Shown one piece after another: positions 6,975 through 16,505 of a stretch of 64,000 nucleotides of DNA. The number at the start of each line of letters is the position of its first letter. The first letter of the stretch is position 1. The notes beneath the pieces are model-generated. The model was not told where the DNA came from. It was given only the letters and a program-made list of their open reading frames with translations, and searched no databases. The DNA is from Aureibacillus halotolerans (GTDB lineage: Bacteria; Bacillota; Bacilli; Bacillales; DSM-28697). The translations under genes and the position numbers were made by a program. The DNA lies in contig NZ_SNYJ01000013.1 of the NCBI RefSeq assembly GCF_004363045.1, forward strand, positions 28,099-92,098. Direction: 5' to 3'.

Positions 6975-9568
6975 GAGACGGTGCCCCTTTCATGTTTGTG
7001 GCTTAGTTTCTCTGGCAAATGCTCACGGATAAAGGTGAGTGAAAAAATAACGTTCAACGACCATTGAGAGATGCTATTCGTCGAAATCCAAGGCACCTCC
7101 TCTATAGGACGGATGGTCTCATTCTCAGGTACACGTTGGAGCTGATCCTGAAATTTTACTTCTCCTGGTGTCGTCTCTAATAAAATAGTCCATACTTTTT
7201 CTGCTAATCGTACATCTGCCTTTTTCCACGCAGCAAATGCAGCCATTCCCGTCCCAAAGACAGGCCAATGATAACCACTCGTCGGCAGCTCCGGCGACGT
7301 GAACGCTTTTTTGTCCTCAGGTGTCAGGTGATAAAAAGCTCCGATGTCAATTAGCATTTGCTCCCACGTGTGATCCTTTAAAAGCAATGACAGCTCGGTC
7401 CACACCTGGGGCGCCCCCATACAGATTGCTAAATGCGACCCTGCAAAGTCTCCCATGTCATAGAGATGACCGCTTTTTGGATCATACCCATACGTCGATA
7501 GCGTTTTCATTTGGTAAGGCATAGTAACTAAATCCTTAATACCTACCATTATTTTATCTAAATAGATATCCTCCTCATACCGCTCCCAGCGTGTCATCCA
7601 ATTTGAAACAAACGCCGACCAATCCGGTCCAACTCTAGCGTGCGTTGGAAATTCACCCTTTGGATGGTAGGCTCTCATCGGATCAAGAGCTTCCGTCGTA
7701 TAATCGGCAGCCTTCACCTCATCCATAATGTCGCCAATTCGCTCATCCGCTGTGAGATAGTAGTAGAAGCGGTGCAAGCCTGCCATGCTGATGCGAGCTT
7801 CTTTGCAGCCACACCCCCAATGACTTACGTTATGCCTTGAGCCAAGGCCACTGTATTCGCCTCGATGGTACATGTCGACCTCGCTCGTGTGACGTGTCAT
7901 CGCTTCAGCCAAACGGAAAAGATCTGCTCGTCCCGAACGCAAATAGGAATACCAGAGCCACAAATTCGGCACGAGTTCGGTGTTTTGCCAAGCGTAACCG
8001 CCTACGTCATATTGCCACACATGCCTGTCCCCATCATACGTATGCATCACATCGCCGTAATCCCAGAAGCCATACCAACGCCTTTGCTCTATCTCCTTCA
8101 TATAAAAAGCCACCATTTCATCCAATTGCTGTTCAAGATAATGACCTACCTCGGTCGAACGATCCGGCAGGCTCCAGTACCCAAACGCCTGAACCTCATG
8201 ATAGTAAGCTGGTTCACATACGAGAATCGGTGGTTGCTGAATGGTGTCTGCATAAGCCAACAGCTGTTGTTGGGATGGCGTATGATTTTCAATAAACAAA
8301 GTACATTCATTTGTATTTGCGATGCCATACGGTGTGGCGCGCATTTCTTCAAACCCTTCATAGGCGGCATGAAGATGTGTTTCTGTATCATAATGACGCA
8401 AATCCATACGCGGTGCATCCGGAGACCAAAACCACAAGGTGGCCTGTGCGGTGTCTGATGCCATTCCCTCCACTTCTACCGCCGTCGGGTGTTTCTGCCA
8501 GAAGTTGCGCTCGCAAATCGCAATCCCACCGCCCTCACTGCCAATAAACATGAGTCCTTTAGAACGGTGCCCTTCAGTTGCTTTCAGCCATGAGCACACT
8601 GGTTTTGTTCGTTTGGAGATGGTGTAATGATCAGCAGAATCTTGCACAAGTTTAAAGCTGTCCCACGTAGCTGCATCATCCAAAAGTTCTAGAAATGATG
8701 ACTCCTTCTCATCGTTCAGCTGAAGACATTTCCCTTCTATTTGCTCCAGATGCAACTTATGATGCGCTTCGTTCATCCTTGCCACTCGCAGATTTTTAGA
8801 TGCCTCACTGAAGCAGCCCGTATCGCCAGTGAATCGAATATGACGATTGTATAAAGGACCAGAGAAAGGCATACGGAAGCGTAGACCAAGTCCCTTAATA
8901 AAATCACCTTCCGCTTGACCATCAAATTCAAAGGAATGGACAAGCTTGAGCTGCGCGTCTCCTGCATACAAATAAAAGCGCAACGTAAATGGCAGCCACG
9001 CCGTTTTGCTATTTGCAAATCGGTGCCGTCCCTTCACGCAAATGGTTGCTCGAATTGGACCAGCTTGTTCAACCACAGCACTGTCAATCTCACTCTCACA
9101 GCGCTTTTCCGTGGTCACTAGTTCCCCGCTTGTTCTGCTCTCTTTTTCGAGCAGACAGATGAGCTGCGCATCTGTTGCCCTAATTACTCCGTCACGTTCA
9201 ATCGTAGAAAGTACAGATGAACCGGATTTTGCAAATCGACAGACGATGACCCCAGTGTGGACAATAATTTCAGCATCGTTGTCCTCTATCTTCAGCTCCG
9301 TATGTACTGTCGATGCCGTTGTCTTGCGAAGCGTAAACGATTCACTTTGATCCGACAGCGTTGCTGCATGCGCACTCCATTTTATGCTACCATCTGGCCA
9401 ATAGGCGAGTGGCCACGTTTGGACGTGCTGCTCGTCTCCTGCTGCCCCCTCCAACGAAAATGAAGTCCCCTTCGGAACGACTCCCTCTTTCCACGGGACG
9501 CCCCACGTTACCCCTGTTGTCACTTTGGACGACGACTGTAACCATTTCAACTGTACGTTCGTTTCCAA
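6971..9568 (-). CDS. Exo-rhamnogalacturonan-lyase-like protein (large cytoplasmic)
   Basis: An 865-aa protein without signal peptide. An N-terminal beta-rich region precedes an aromatic-rich alpha-helical part (YGFWDYGDVMHTYD near residue 510, HWGCGCKEARISM further on) of the alpha/alpha-toroid type seen in the PcRGL1-like exo-rhamnogalacturonan lyase family. Members attack rhamnogalacturonan I from the chain end. Assignment is by overall pattern and context, so the exact linkage is uncertain. The reading frame opens with ATG at 9586, but GGGGAG lies 6 bases before TTG at 9568, which I take as the start. The gene overlaps the yesU-like gene and lies about 225 bases after the second permease gene. 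Confidence 0.65.
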   Translation of the reverse strand: METNVQLKWLQSSSKVTTGVTWGVPWKEGVVPKGTSFSLEGAAGDEQHVQTWPLAYWPDGSIKWSAHAATLSDQSESFTLRKTTASTVHTELKIEDNDAEIIVHTGVIVCRFAKSGSSVLSTIERDGVIRATDAQLICLLEKESRTSGELVTTEKRCESEIDSAVVEQAGPIRATICVKGRHRFANSKTAWLPFTLRFYLYAGDAQLKLVHSFEFDGQAEGDFIKGLGLRFRMPFSGPLYNRHIRFTGDTGCFSEASKNLRVARMNEAHHKLHLEQIEGKCLQLNDEKESSFLELLDDAATWDSFKLVQDSADHYTISKRTKPVCSWLKATEGHRSKGLMFIGSEGGGIAICERNFWQKHPTAVEVEGMASDTAQATLWFWSPDAPRMDLRHYDTETHLHAAYEGFEEMRATPYGIANTNECTLFIENHTPSQQQLLAYADTIQQPPILVCEPAYYHEVQAFGYWSLPDRSTEVGHYLEQQLDEMVAFYMKEIEQRRWYGFWDYGDVMHTYDGDRHVWQYDVGGYAWQNTELVPNLWLWYSYLRSGRADLFRLAEAMTRHTSEVDMYHRGEYSGLGSRHNVSHWGCGCKEARISMAGLHRFYYYLTADERIGDIMDEVKAADYTTEALDPMRAYHPKGEFPTHARVGPDWSAFVSNWMTRWERYEEDIYLDKIMVGIKDLVTMPYQMKTLSTYGYDPKSGHLYDMGDFAGSHLAICMGAPQVWTELSLLLKDHTWEQMLIDIGAFYHLTPEDKKAFTSPELPTSGYHWPVFGTGMAAFAAWKKADVRLAEKVWTILLETTPGEVKFQDQLQRVPENETIRPIEEVPWISTNSISQWSLNVIFSLTFIREHLPEKLSHKHERGTVS

Positions 9569-9792
9569 TGACCTCTCCCCATTCACTTAAAATTCAAACT
9601 AAATCAACACATTTATCATACCGTTTTTGTTTGAATGTTAAAAGTTTTGTTTGTTTTATTTCTGCTTCGCTTTGCAAATGGTCCTTATATTACTTCGTCA
9701 TCATCACAATCAATTTGTAAAAGCAGTCTTCATAAAAAGACGCACCAGATCGCTTTTCTACGATCGGCGCGCTTTGATTTTGCAGTTGCTTC

Positions 9793-10614
9793 CTACTGTT
9801 TGACCCCTGTAAAGGTAATGCCTTGTATGAACGTACGTTGCAGGAAGAAGAACATGACGATAATGGGAAGTGTCATCAGCGTTGATACCGCCATGAGCAA
9901 GCCCCACTCAGATCCACGCTGGTTTTGGAATTGCTGCAGACCAAGCGATAAGGTGTAGCTGTTTGGATCTGTCAGATAGAGGAGCGGGCCAAGAAAATCG
10001 GTCCAGCTGCCGATAAACTGAAACAATCCGACGGCGAGCAAGGCGGGTTTTGCGAGCGGCAGCATGACCTGCCAGTAAATACGAAATTCGTTTGCTCCGT
10101 CTATTCTAGCCGCATCACGGAGAGCATCAGGCAAGCCCATGAAGAATTGTCGCAGCAAAAAGATGTAAAAAGGGACCCCGAACAATTGTGGAACGATGAG
10201 AGGCAACCCTGTGCCCACCCAACCCCAGGATTTAAAAAGCATAAACAGTGGCACCATCGTGACCTGTGCCGGGATCATCATGACCGCGATCGTGATGGCA
10301 AAAAGTACATTCCGCCCTTTCCATTCCAGCTTTGCAAAGCTGTAGGCAACGAGCGGGCAAGAAATGAGCACACCCAAGACACTCAGAAGTGTAATGACGA
10401 GCGTGTTGGACAAATACTGAAAAAAGGGAATGTAATTTACCGCATCGGCATAATTTGACCATTGAACCGGGTCTGGTATCCATTCAGGTGGAAACGAGAA
10501 GATTTGCTCAAGCGGTTTTAATGACGTTGAAAGCAGCCACAAAAACGGGATAAGAAAGAAGGCTGAGGCCAGCAGGAGCACAAAATGGGCAAAAAACCGT
10601 TTCGTTAATCTCAT
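9793..10614 (-). CDS. yesQ: Carbohydrate ABC transporter permease, YesQ/MalG type
   Basis: A 273-aa inner-membrane permease with six predicted helices. The EAA loop (about residues 175-195, DAARIDGANEFRIYWQVMLP) contacts the ATPase. It is the MalG-type partner of the permease encoded just upstream, in the order and sizes of B. subtilis yesO-yesP-yesQ. ATG 10614 or GTG 10617 both fit the AGGAGG upstream. No ATPase gene is present in the cluster, so the importer probably borrows a shared MsmX-type ATPase, as established for several Bacillus oligosaccharide importers. A 200-base gap without recognisable features separates it from the lyase-like gene. Confidence 0.85.
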   Translation of the reverse strand: MRLTKRFFAHFVLLLASAFFLIPFLWLLSTSLKPLEQIFSFPPEWIPDPVQWSNYADAVNYIPFFQYLSNTLVITLLSVLGVLISCPLVAYSFAKLEWKGRNVLFAITIAVMMIPAQVTMVPLFMLFKSWGWVGTGLPLIVPQLFGVPFYIFLLRQFFMGLPDALRDAARIDGANEFRIYWQVMLPLAKPALLAVGLFQFIGSWTDFLGPLLYLTDPNSYTLSLGLQQFQNQRGSEWGLLMAVSTLMTLPIIVMFFFLQRTFIQGITFTGVKQ

Positions 10615-10627
10615 CACATACAGCCTC

Positions 10628-11560
10628 CTATTTTCCCTGGTAGTGAACCCAGTGTTTTGATGTTAAAAAGACAATGGCGGTTAGACTCATAATGCCTACG
10701 AACAAAATCCACGCCATGGCAGAAGCATAACCCATATTAAAATATTTAAAAGCATTGTCATACAAATACATCACATAAAAGGTCAATGAGTTTGCAGGAC
10801 TCCCTGTTCCTTGGGTTAATGTGTATGGGAGCGTAAACTGCTGGAACGCTCCGATAAGTCCCATAACGAGGTTAAAGAATATGACCGGCGTCAGCAAAGG
10901 CATTGTCACATTCAGCGTTTTTTTCCACCATCCAGCACCGTCAACCTCTGCCGCATCATAGTAATCTTTAGGAATATCCCCTAATCCGGCTAAATAAATG
11001 ACGACCGCTTGCCCCATGCCCCAAAGAGACATAAAGATAATAGACGGCTTACTCCACGCCTCACTACCGAGCCAAGGTGGACCATCGATGCCTACAAATG
11101 CAAGCATGGCGTTAATGAGACCGAAGGAAGGGTTTAATAGCCACATCCACAATACGGCCATGGCCACCTGCGGCACGAGCGTCGGCAGGAAGAAAATGGT
11201 TCGATAGACGGACATACCCTTAACGTTCATGTTCAATAACATGGCCAAGGCTATCCCAAGAAAAATACTGACCGGTACATACAAAACCGCAAAATAGACG
11301 GTGTTTCCTATCGATGTCCAAAACAAATCATCCTTGAACAAATCGGTGTAATTTTGAAAACCGACCCAGCGACCTTCTCGCAAAATGGAGTAAGAGGTGA
11401 AGCTGTAATAGATGGAGCTGAACAATGGATACGCGTAAAACAACAGCAGCCCCAATATCCAAGGCGAAACAAACAGCCAGCCGGTCAATTGCTTTCGCTT
11501 GATTGCTCTCCCTGGAATGGCCCTACCTCGCTTTGTTTCAACGTTTACCTTTGTGCTCAT
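10628..11560 (-). CDS. yesP: Carbohydrate ABC transporter permease, YesP/MalF type
   Basis: A 310-aa permease with six membrane helices, starting after a basic cytoplasmic N-terminus (about 25 residues). The EAA-type motif (DAAEVDGAGWWKKTLNVTMP) lies near residue 215. It pairs with the MalG-type permease 13 bases downstream to form the translocation channel for an oligosaccharide. Its ATG overlaps the TGA of the solute-binding lipoprotein gene in an ATGA arrangement, so the genes are co-translated. The length agrees with B. subtilis YesP. Confidence 0.88.
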   Translation of the reverse strand: MSTKVNVETKRGRAIPGRAIKRKQLTGWLFVSPWILGLLLFYAYPLFSSIYYSFTSYSILREGRWVGFQNYTDLFKDDLFWTSIGNTVYFAVLYVPVSIFLGIALAMLLNMNVKGMSVYRTIFFLPTLVPQVAMAVLWMWLLNPSFGLINAMLAFVGIDGPPWLGSEAWSKPSIIFMSLWGMGQAVVIYLAGLGDIPKDYYDAAEVDGAGWWKKTLNVTMPLLTPVIFFNLVMGLIGAFQQFTLPYTLTQGTGSPANSLTFYVMYLYDNAFKYFNMGYASAMAWILFVGIMSLTAIVFLTSKHWVHYQGK

Positions 11561-12852
11561 GACTCTCCCTCCCCTTGAAGAAGATTTTTCCGTTCCATTT
11601 TCTGATTCACGTAATTGGTGACATCATCTAAAATTTCCTGTGGCGTCCCATTATGTCTTGTGGCGTGATCAATCGCGCTGACCAGCTCGTTCCATAACAA
11701 GGCCCCTTCAGGTAACACAGGACGATATTTGGCATCCGGTAAAATATCGATAAACTCACCTAGAATTGGGTCATCTGTATACCCGAGGGCTTCGTTCGCG
11801 GAATCCATAACGGCAAAATCACCGATGATGCCACTGAAAATTTCCTGGCCCTCCTGACTAGAGAAATATTTCGCAAACTCCCAAGCTCCATCTACGTTTT
11901 GTGCTCCTTTTGGCACGACCATTGAGAAGCCGCCAGACCATGTAATCGGGTCGCTTCCGTCCGGGGTTGGAATTGGGAAAACGCCATAATTCAAGTCAGG
12001 CGCAAACTTTCTAATTTGTGGCACTTTCCAAGGACCACTAACCGTCATGCTAAGTTGACCTGACAAAAACGGGTCCATCGCATTTGACCCTTGTGAGTCA
12101 ACAAACCCCGTCATCTCTTCAACGCCGTATTTGTCTCCATAATCAACAAGCCACTGCAGGGCAGCGACAATCTCTTCGTCATTGGCGGTCACTTTCCCAG
12201 TCTCAGGGTCAACAAATTGTCCGCCGAAGCTCCATCCCCAAGTATATAGCGATCCTTGATCATACCAAGGGATAAAACCAATTTGATCAAAGCGATTGCC
12301 CGTCTTTTTTGTTAACACATCTGCTGCCTCTTCTAGCTCATCAAGCGTTTTTGGCAGGTCGTTGAGGTCCAAACCTGCTGCTTTAAAATGATCCTTGTTG
12401 TAGAAGACAAGCCTTGAATCAACACTAATTGGTAAACCATATAGTTTGTCTTGATACGTCGCTTCTTCAATTGCAAACGGGTAATACGGTCTCTCTAATA
12501 CGCCATCCCGCTCAGCCAGCTCCGTAAGATCCGTCAACGCTCCCTCAGCTGCCCAAGCCCCAATCATGAAACGGTCAAAACGCATAATGTCTGGGGGATT
12601 GCCTCCAGCAACAGCGGCGAGTAACTTTTCATCATGCCCTGTTGAACTTGCTGAGTACATTGGCTTGACTGTGTATTCATCCTGGCTCTCGTTAAACGCA
12701 TCGACAACGGCATTTGTCGCCTCAAGACCTACGCCCGTGTTTGCGTGCCAGAATGTGATCACATCATCAGGGTAGTCAACTTGTGCCAACACATTACAAC
12801 CGCTTAACCCTAAGCAAATGGTGAAGACAATGAGTATTCGTGCCAATCGCAT
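11557..12852 (-). CDS. yesO: Solute-binding lipoprotein of sugar ABC importer, YesO type
   Basis: A 431-aa extracellular lipoprotein of solute-binding family 1. The signal sequence ends in lipobox LSGC. Landmarks include ITFWHANTGVGLE after the leader, repeated aromatic sugar-stacking residues (WGWSFGG, WSGGFSMVVPKGA) and the DGAWEFAKYFSS helix typical of family 1. ATG at 12852 is preceded by GGAGGTGA; the reading frame extends to a TTG at 12867 without its own site. It heads the five-gene operon, which has no YesM/YesN-type regulator. A cre-like sequence lies about 20 bases upstream, suggesting CcpA repression. Confidence 0.88.
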   Translation of the reverse strand: MRLARILIVFTICLGLSGCNVLAQVDYPDDVITFWHANTGVGLEATNAVVDAFNESQDEYTVKPMYSASSTGHDEKLLAAVAGGNPPDIMRFDRFMIGAWAAEGALTDLTELAERDGVLERPYYPFAIEEATYQDKLYGLPISVDSRLVFYNKDHFKAAGLDLNDLPKTLDELEEAADVLTKKTGNRFDQIGFIPWYDQGSLYTWGWSFGGQFVDPETGKVTANDEEIVAALQWLVDYGDKYGVEEMTGFVDSQGSNAMDPFLSGQLSMTVSGPWKVPQIRKFAPDLNYGVFPIPTPDGSDPITWSGGFSMVVPKGAQNVDGAWEFAKYFSSQEGQEIFSGIIGDFAVMDSANEALGYTDDPILGEFIDILPDAKYRPVLPEGALLWNELVSAIDHATRHNGTPQEILDDVTNYVNQKMERKNLLQGEGES

Positions 12853-12872
12853 CCATGTCACCTCCAAATGAA

Positions 12873-12886
12873 TTAAAGCGCTTTCA
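12873..12886. promoter_or_regulatory. cre-like CcpA site upstream of the rhamnogalacturonan-type operon
   Basis: TTAAAGCGCTTTCA matches the cre consensus TGWAANCGNTNWCA with one mismatch and is largely palindromic. It lies just upstream of the yesO-like gene's ribosome binding site, which would place it within the transcribed leader or at the promoter. Confidence 0.65.
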
Positions 12887-13023
12887 TAAATTACTACATA
12901 GTATACTTTCTGTTATATTATTATGTCAATTCTGTAAGTCTATATTTTCGGATTTTTACATTTGTTCAGAATTAAATATCTTCTATTCACAACCGTTATT
13001 ATATGCTGTTACGACGGCGATTT

Positions 13024-13065
13024 CAAAAAATAAAAAAAGACCAGAGCTTGATGTCAGCCCTGGTC
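13024..13065 (-). terminator. Terminator downstream of the M42 peptidase gene
   Basis: On the minus strand GACCAG..GCT pairs with AGC..CTGGTC (13039-13065), followed by TTTTTTTATTTTTT. Confidence 0.88.
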
Positions 13066-13080
13066 AAATTTTTATATTTT

Positions 13081-14130
13081 CTATGGTTTTGTGATAGTAT
13101 TCGACAACACATAATGATATAGCAAGTCTGCTGTATGTTGCAAGGATTCTTCATGTGTACGTTCATACGCATGAGACGAATCAATGCCAGGTCCAATGAG
13201 GCCGTGAACAATGTCATGACCTGCTCGGATGGCTGCTGATGCATCAGATCCGTAAAATGGATAGATATCTAGCTTATACGCGATCTTATTAGCTTTCGCA
13301 AGCGCAACAAGATGCTGTCGAAGCTGATAGTGGTAAGGACCACTCGCATCCTTGACACAAATCGACACCGTGTACTCATCCGTGCTTTGTCCATCACCCA
13401 TCGCACCCATATCGACAGCAAGGTATTCTACGGTTTCAGATGGAATATTTGAATTGCCGCCATATCCAATTTCCTCATTGTTCGAAATCAGAAAGTGGGT
13501 CGTGAACGGCAAGGTGATTTTCTCATCAACCACTTGTTTAATCAATTGAAGCAGAAGAGCAACACTGGCTTTGTCATCCAGATGGCGCGATTTAATATAC
13601 CCACTTGACGTTACTTGGACACGAGGATCAAAGCTAACAAAATCACCGACTTCAATGCCTAACGCACGAACATCCGCTTCACTGCTGACTTTTTCGTCAA
13701 TACGTACTTCCATGTTATCCTGGTTTCGTTTCGCCTCACCAGCATCCTTGTATACATGCACAGACGTTTGGTGCATGAGAATCGTTCCAGAGTATGTGCT
13801 GCCTGAAGACGTCTCAATCTCACAGTATTCGCCTTCAATAGAGTTAAATGTAAACCCACCAATTTTATCAAGGACAAGCCTGCCACTTGGTTTAATGTCC
13901 TTGACCATCGCACCAAGCGTATCCACGTGGGCTGTTAGCATACGATGGGCTTCCTGATTTTCTCCTGGCAACGTTGCAATTAGTCCACCTTTACGGTTGC
14001 GTTTCGTCTCTACCTCCCACTCTTGGAGCATTGCCTCAACGAATTCAATCACTTTGAAAGTGTTTCCGGATGGACTAGGAATCTGCACGAGCTCTTTAAT
14101 TAATTGAATGGTTTCTTTTACTTGTGTCAA
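13081..14130 (-). CDS. M42 family metallopeptidase
   Basis: A 349-aa cytoplasmic dinuclear-zinc aminopeptidase of the M42 family (YsdC/FrvX/glutamyl-aminopeptidase-like). Metal and catalytic motifs are in order: AHVDTLG (near residue 68), HLDDKAS (about 180), SNNEEIGYGG (about 212), VDMG (about 235) and the C-terminal SSHAYERTH. These enzymes trim N-terminal residues from peptides; the sequence does not define the exact preference. The start is TTG, with TGAGGTAA 5 bases upstream overlapping the stop codon of the phosphatase gene, so translation is coupled. It forms a two-gene operon with that phosphatase. Confidence 0.88.
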   Translation of the reverse strand: MTQVKETIQLIKELVQIPSPSGNTFKVIEFVEAMLQEWEVETKRNRKGGLIATLPGENQEAHRMLTAHVDTLGAMVKDIKPSGRLVLDKIGGFTFNSIEGEYCEIETSSGSTYSGTILMHQTSVHVYKDAGEAKRNQDNMEVRIDEKVSSEADVRALGIEVGDFVSFDPRVQVTSSGYIKSRHLDDKASVALLLQLIKQVVDEKITLPFTTHFLISNNEEIGYGGNSNIPSETVEYLAVDMGAMGDGQSTDEYTVSICVKDASGPYHYQLRQHLVALAKANKIAYKLDIYPFYGSDASAAIRAGHDIVHGLIGPGIDSSHAYERTHEESLQHTADLLYHYVLSNTITKP

Positions 14131-14135
14131 TAGGT

Positions 14136-14729
14136 TTACCTCATTTCATTTGGTTCATTTAGGTGGACCGTACAATCCATTAACGTACAGGACCACTTGT
14201 GACCATCATGGTGGATGGTCGTTAGCGATGTATTGCCTAAAGGCGTAGCGAGAAAAAGACCCTCAACTAGGCGTTGAAGGGTATGCCTGAGAACGGCTCC
14301 GTGTGAGACAACCAGAATTTGTTCTCCTGGATGCCTGGCTCGGATCATTTCAATTGCCTCCACGCCACGATTTCCTGCATCCTCAGAAGACTCTCTACCT
14401 AAAGCCAATGAACGCCAATTGTCTCCCCATCGTTCGATTCTTTCCTCTAAGGTCAAACCGATTAATTCCCCACAGTCTACTTCTCGAAGACGAGCGTCTT
14501 CGGAAATCGTATGCTGCCCGAATTCTTTAACAATAATTTCAGCCGTTTCTTTTGCTCTTGGCAGGTCGCTGGAATAGAACGCATTCCAAGGCGTTTCGAC
14601 CAAACGTTTCGCAACGCAACGCGCTTGTTTCCTACCAGTGGAATGTAATGGCGCATCACAATGCCCTTGTGCTCGACCTTCTGCATTCCAAGTTGATAGC
14701 CCATGTCGAACAAGTGTAATGGTTGTCAT
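14136..14729 (-). CDS. Histidine phosphatase family protein (phosphoglycerate-mutase-like)
   Basis: A 197-aa cytoplasmic phosphatase of the histidine phosphatase superfamily. The catalytic RHG motif sits at residues 8-10 (LVRHGLSTWN). SSDLPRAKETAE supplies the second active-site Arg, and the distal His lies in VVSHGAV. The usual proton donor Glu is in the LREVDCGE stretch. Substrate unknown; relatives include phosphoglycerate mutases and cobalamin or sugar phosphatases. ATG at 14729 has GGGGGAG just upstream; the frame extends to 14783 without a binding site. It is first in a tight operon with the M42 peptidase. Confidence 0.85.
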   Translation of the reverse strand: MTTITLVRHGLSTWNAEGRAQGHCDAPLHSTGRKQARCVAKRLVETPWNAFYSSDLPRAKETAEIIVKEFGQHTISEDARLREVDCGELIGLTLEERIERWGDNWRSLALGRESSEDAGNRGVEAIEMIRARHPGEQILVVSHGAVLRHTLQRLVEGLFLATPLGNTSLTTIHHDGHKWSCTLMDCTVHLNEPNEMR

Positions 14730-14948
14730 ACGACTCCCCCATTTGATAGGTTTTTGCAATTCAGGAGTTTTGCCCATTTCCACGCATCACAGCACACTAT
14801 GATTTAATTGTTGTCAGGATATGAAAATGAAAAAAGAAAATTGCTTCGTGCTCTTCAATCTCAGCGAAGATTGAGATCGGGACAAAATAAAAAACTCACC
14901 AGAGAAACCGAACAAGGAAAAGAATAATGAAATAAACATTGTGCAAAA

Positions 14949-15068
14949 GCGTAGTCAAAATACGAAGACTCCTGCGGGAACAGCGCGAGCTGAAGATCCC
15001 GCAGGAAAGCTTGCTTTCCGAGGAAGCTGAAGCCGTGCCCGCGGAAAGCGAAGTATTTTGGCGAAGCT
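14949..15068. repeat. Dispersed GC-rich intergenic repeat (CTCCTGCGGGA family), copy 1
   Basis: About 120 bp running from CGTAGTCAAAATACG to TATTTTGGCGAAGC, containing GACTCCTGCGGGAACAGC and TTGCTTTCCGAGGAAGCTG. A second copy at 23383-23501 is nearly identical. GATCCCGCAGGA pairs with the TCCTGCGGG near its start, and internal GC-rich arms allow extended hairpins. This type of element is common between genes in Bacillaceae. The rest of 14730-15108 shows nothing else recognisable. Confidence 0.85.
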
Positions 15069-15108
15069 CCATAAGTACATTTCATCCCTTATTTGTCATT
15101 AGATGTAT

Positions 15109-16338
15109 TTAATCATCAAAAATGCTTTCACTTTTCTCCCGTAACACGTAGCCTTCGTTTTGCAATGATTCTTCAATGGATTGGATATGTGCTCTATCCC
15201 TCGTTTCCAACGACAGATGAATGCTCGTCTGCCCTGGAAATACATTGGTTCCTGCTCGTTGGTGATGGACGTTTAGCACATTGGCTTCCAGCTCCGCCAC
15301 GCGTCGAAGAAGTTGTTGGAGCTGACCCGGCTTGTCTGGAACGATCGTGGCAAACGAGAAGTAACGTCCAGCTTCCGCCATGCCATACTCAATGATGCGC
15401 GAGATAAAGTTGACGTCCACATTGCCGCCACTCAACACAGCGACAACGTTTTTGCCTTTTAACGAAGGAAGCTTATCCCCGAGCAAGGCAGCGACTGAGC
15501 TTGCCCCAGAGCCTTCAACAAGTTGCTTGTTTCGTTCAAGTAGAAGTAGCATCGTGCTTGCTAACTCTTTTTCATCAACACAAACAATGTTGTCAACAAC
15601 ATCTTGTATTAACCGAAATGTCAGCTCTCCCGGGCGCTTTACTGCAATTCCGTCTGCCATCGTCGCCATTGTTGGGACTTGATACAGTTCTTTACGACGA
15701 ATGGACTCGGTCATGCTTGGGCAGGCACTTGCCTCGACCCCAATAATTTGGACGGACGGCTTTAATGCCTTAATCGCAATACCAACCCCTGCAATTAAGC
15801 CTCCCCCTCCAATCGGAAGAATGACCGCATCCACTTCAGGCAATTGTTTGATAACCTCTAGCCCGAGGGTCCCTTGTCCTGTGACAATGGCTTCATCATC
15901 AAACGCGTGAATAAATGTAGCTCCTGTTTCTAACTGGAGCTTTTGTGCGTAAGCAAGGGCCTCATCAAAGCCATTTCCTTGAAGCACGACAGTTGCACCA
16001 TAACGCTTCGTCGCTTCAATTTTGCTCAGTGGTGCGTTGATCGGCATGACAATCGTACAAGGAATGCCCAACAATTGACCAGCATATGCAACGCCTTGCG
16101 CGTGATTGCCTGCGGACGCTGCCACAACACCCGCTTTACGCTCTTTTTCACTAAGACGACTCATTTTTATGTAGGAGCCGCGAATTTTAAACGATCCTGT
16201 CTTCTGCAAGTTTTCAAGCTTTAAATAGACTTTGCTTCCTGAAAGCTCACTAAACGTGTCGGAAAAGTCCAGCGGCGTTTCATGGACAACCCCCCGAAGA
16301 GCTTCATAAGCCTCATGAATCGCTTTGATTTGAACCAC
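15109..16338 (-). CDS. ilvA: Threonine ammonia-lyase with C-terminal ACT domain
   Basis: A 409-aa PLP enzyme converting L-threonine to 2-oxobutanoate. The PLP lysine lies in KTGSFKIRG (about residue 52); AASAGNHAQG and the phosphate-binding glycine loop IGGGGLIAG follow, with VLSGGNVD near residue 310. A single short ACT domain occupies about 330-405. That architecture fits the catabolic/TdcB-plus-ACT branch rather than the long biosynthetic IlvA with two ACT-like repeats. GTG at 16338 is chosen, with GGAGG 8 bases upstream; the frame extends to 16362. It is monocistronic and not in an ilv operon. Confidence 0.88.
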   Translation of the reverse strand: MVQIKAIHEAYEALRGVVHETPLDFSDTFSELSGSKVYLKLENLQKTGSFKIRGSYIKMSRLSEKERKAGVVAASAGNHAQGVAYAGQLLGIPCTIVMPINAPLSKIEATKRYGATVVLQGNGFDEALAYAQKLQLETGATFIHAFDDEAIVTGQGTLGLEVIKQLPEVDAVILPIGGGGLIAGVGIAIKALKPSVQIIGVEASACPSMTESIRRKELYQVPTMATMADGIAVKRPGELTFRLIQDVVDNIVCVDEKELASTMLLLLERNKQLVEGSGASSVAALLGDKLPSLKGKNVVAVLSGGNVDVNFISRIIEYGMAEAGRYFSFATIVPDKPGQLQQLLRRVAELEANVLNVHHQRAGTNVFPGQTSIHLSLETRDRAHIQSIEESLQNEGYVLREKSESIFDD

Positions 16339-16505
16339 CCTCAACACCTCCACCAATAACATTGAAATCTGCTTTCATCATATCATACTTCCGTCCCGTT
16401 CCAATGCCACCTTGAAGCACCTCTGCTTCTTTCGACCTATTTTGGATTGCTTGCCATATTTTGTTCGCTCACCTTATACACTTTACTATGGGAGGTGGAT
16501 CGACT

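Noticed and set aside
7837-8458. Plus-strand ORFs of 152 and 197 codons
   Set aside because: They lie antisense inside the 865-aa lyase-like gene and have no family resemblance or ribosome binding sites.
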